Source of the DNA: Acidobacteriota bacterium | GTDB taxonomy: Bacteria; Acidobacteriota; Terriglobia; Acidiferrales; UBA7541 | DNA length: 44,759 nucleotides | Reading direction: 5' to 3' | Assembly (NCBI GenBank): GCA_021788095.1 | Contig: JAJYLB010000032.1 | Location: 1-44,759 of the forward strand | Shown here: positions 43,577-44,759 of the stretch, in pieces | Position numbering within the stretch: position 1 is the first letter of the stretch | Layout of the letters: each line of letters opens with the position of its first letter | Notes under the pieces: generated by a model | Database searches by the model: none | Seen by the model: the letters and a program-made list of their open reading frames with translations, nothing else | What the model was told of the DNA's origin: nothing | Program-made: the position numbers and the translations under genes

Positions 43577-44629
43577 TCAAAATCCCGAGTGTCGTTTGGG
43601 TGCCCCACCCTTCCGGCGTCTTCCGCCGGAAGGGTGGGCCGGTTGGACGCCTTTCGACCCTGCGGGCTTCCTGGCGCGGGACGGTGCCAGGCCGCGCCTC
43701 TGGCATCGCGGGCAGAAATGGCTCGATCGGCCCGCGATGATGGCGCGTTCGATGGCGGCGTGGCAGCGCGGACACGGCCGGCCGGTGCGTTGATAAACGC
43801 GCAGGAACCGCTGAAAGGTGCCGGGGCGGCCTTGGGTGTCGACGTAGTTGGCAATCGAGGTGCCCCGCCGGCGAATCGCTTCCGACGCCACGCGGCGGAT
43901 GGAGCGCCACAGCCGGTCGAGTTCCGCCACGCTCAGATCCGACCCCAGACGCAGGGGATGCAACCGGGCGCGCCACAGGCTTTCGTCGGCGTAAATATTC
44001 CCGAGCCCGCGCAGCACATGCTGATCGAGCAACAAAGCCTTCAGCCCCGCCCGGCGCGAACCGAGCCGCCGGCGGAATTCCGCGCGGGGGAGTTCGAGCG
44101 GCTCGGCGCCCAGCGGCGCGAGCAGCGAAGCGAGTTCGGCGGGCGTAGCGACGCGCAAGCGCCCGAAGCGGCGGATATCCACGTAACGCAGCTCGCGCCC
44201 GTCATCGAGCGCGAACCAGGCGTGGGTGTGTGGGGCGACGGGGCCGGCGGGGTCGTCGAGCAGGAGCTGGCCCGTCATCCCAAGATGCACCATCAGCCAA
44301 AGGCGCGCCGGACCCGCCGCTCCGTCCCCGTAGCGGCAGGTGGAACTTGTCCCGGTGCAACCGGGAGCCTGCCAGCTCTTCGCCACGACCGGCGCAGGCT
44401 TCCCCGGGGAGCGCAGCGCGAGAGTTTCCCCGGGCGGGCGGTCGCAGCCGATCAGCAACAACTTCCCGTGCCGGCGGATTTCGGCGATGAGGCTGCCAGG
44501 CAGCAGCGCTTCGAGTCGCGCGGGCTGATGGATGAAATCCGTCTTGCCAAAACGTACCCCGGTAATCCGGCAGCCGGCGATCGCGCGCAGCCCGCGCGCC
44601 ACGGTTTCCACTTCCGCCAGTTCGGGCAT
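43577..44629 (-). CDS. mutM: Formamidopyrimidine-DNA glycosylase with unusual insertion and tail
   Basis: 350 aa from the ATG at 44629, required to expose the catalytic P2 (MPELAEVET). It removes oxidised purines from DNA. E3, K56 (RRHGK), LMVHLGMTG, RYVDIRRFG, GLGNIYADESLWRARLHP and a C-terminal zinc finger (C286-x2-C289 ... C306-x2-C309) are all present. Two oddities: about 45 extra residues (62-108) between the second strand and HLGMTG, rich in Pro, Gly and Cys; and a 40-residue basic tail after the zinc finger. The last ~28 codons lie in the 82-bp hairpin repeat, which supplies the stop. Family enzymes usually end just after the zinc finger at about 270-280 aa. Confidence 0.92.
   Translation of the reverse strand: MPELAEVETVARGLRAIAGCRITGVRFGKTDFIHQPARLEALLPGSLIAEIRRHGKLLLIGCDRPPGETLALRSPGKPAPVVAKSWQAPGCTGTSSTCRYGDGAAGPARLWLMVHLGMTGQLLLDDPAGPVAPHTHAWFALDDGRELRYVDIRRFGRLRVATPAELASLLAPLGAEPLELPRAEFRRRLGSRRAGLKALLLDQHVLRGLGNIYADESLWRARLHPLRLGSDLSVAELDRLWRSIRRVASEAIRRRGTSIANYVDTQGRPGTFQRFLRVYQRTGRPCPRCHAAIERAIIAGRSSHFCPRCQRRGLAPSRARKPAGSKGVQPAHPSGGRRRKGGAPKRHSGF
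43581..43662. repeat. 82-bp hairpin repeat, copy 2, forming the mutM 3' end
   Basis: It matches 23637-23718 at 72 of 82 positions. The 14-bp stem (43604-43617 with 43625-43638) is identical to that of copy 1, and the loop is GTCTTCC. It overlaps the last codons of mutM on the minus strand. Confidence 0.75.
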
Positions 44630-44668
44630 GGCCAAACTCTCCGCAGAAAAGCTAGCACACTTCTCGCC

Positions 44669-44759
44669 CGCTCCGCCCCAGTAGCGGCAGGCTTCAGAGT
44701 CTGTGTGGCAACTGGCATTTCCACAGTTTGTATTTTTCATAGATTTGTGCAAGTTGTTT
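44669..44759. repeat. Left-hand half of the MITE-like element (right end of window)
   Basis: The inverted end occupies 44680-44712 and runs into the 49 bases shared with window positions 1-49. The outer flank CGCTCCGCCCCAGTAGCGG (from 44669) recurs inside mutM at 44318-44340 with two mismatches over 23 bases. The element lies about 40-130 bases upstream of the mutM start and may carry or disrupt its promoter. Confidence 0.65.

Overview
This window is a GC-rich chromosomal segment that looks like an uncultured member of the Acidobacteriota. That assignment is inference. It rests on an 'orphan' MacB/FtsX-type double permease (ADOP family), a soluble Ser/Thr kinase fused to a TolB-N-like domain and TPRs, an LptD outer-membrane protein (so a diderm with LPS) and many small palindromic dispersed repeats. 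Both window ends lie inside copies of one MITE-like repeat: the right end holds one half and the left end the other, with 49 shared bases. The piece is therefore most simply a contig broken at a repeat. No rRNA, tRNA, CRISPR array or prophage was seen.

Layout. 0.25-4.1 kb (minus): a membrane-anchored coiled-coil protein, an S41 protease homologue that has lost its catalytic Ser/Lys, and a zinc-ribbon RDD membrane protein. 4.4-10.7 kb (plus): lptD and an overlapping amidase, then a disassembled DsbD system (CcdA membrane core, TlpA/ResA-like lipoprotein, secreted DsbD-alpha domain) with a frataxin/CyaY gene in the middle. 10.8-13.3 kb: the ADOP permease. 13.3-20.8 kb: gltX and the Ser/Thr kinase (minus), divergent from a large membrane sensor with GAF, GGDEF and HD-GYP domains. 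20.9-23.5 kb: an OsmC-family protein, a DUF433/DUF5615 toxin-antitoxin pair and fabH.

23.9-37.8 kb is a surface-polysaccharide region. It encodes nucleotide-sugar enzymes (UDP-glucose dehydrogenase, UDP-glucuronate decarboxylase, GDP-mannose 4,6-dehydratase), a WecA/MraY-type initiating transferase, three GT4 glycosyltransferases, an asparagine-synthase-type amidotransferase overlapping a NodU/TobZ-type carbamoyltransferase, and a geranylgeranyl-reductase-like flavoprotein. Most of it runs as a minus-strand operon series, interrupted by a 567-bp non-coding stretch before asnB. No flippase, polymerase or export gene is present, so the pathway must be completed elsewhere.

37.9-44.8 kb (minus): an isoaspartyl peptidase/asparaginase that may start with ATT, a CDP-alcohol phosphatidyltransferase, greA, a GNAT gene whose 5' end was replaced by a decayed IS1634-type insertion, two secreted proteins of unknown function, dtd and mutM. 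Small palindromic repeats have entered or extended at least two coding sequences: the N-terminal region of the DsbD-alpha protein and the tail of MutM. A possible third case is an internal insertion in MutM.
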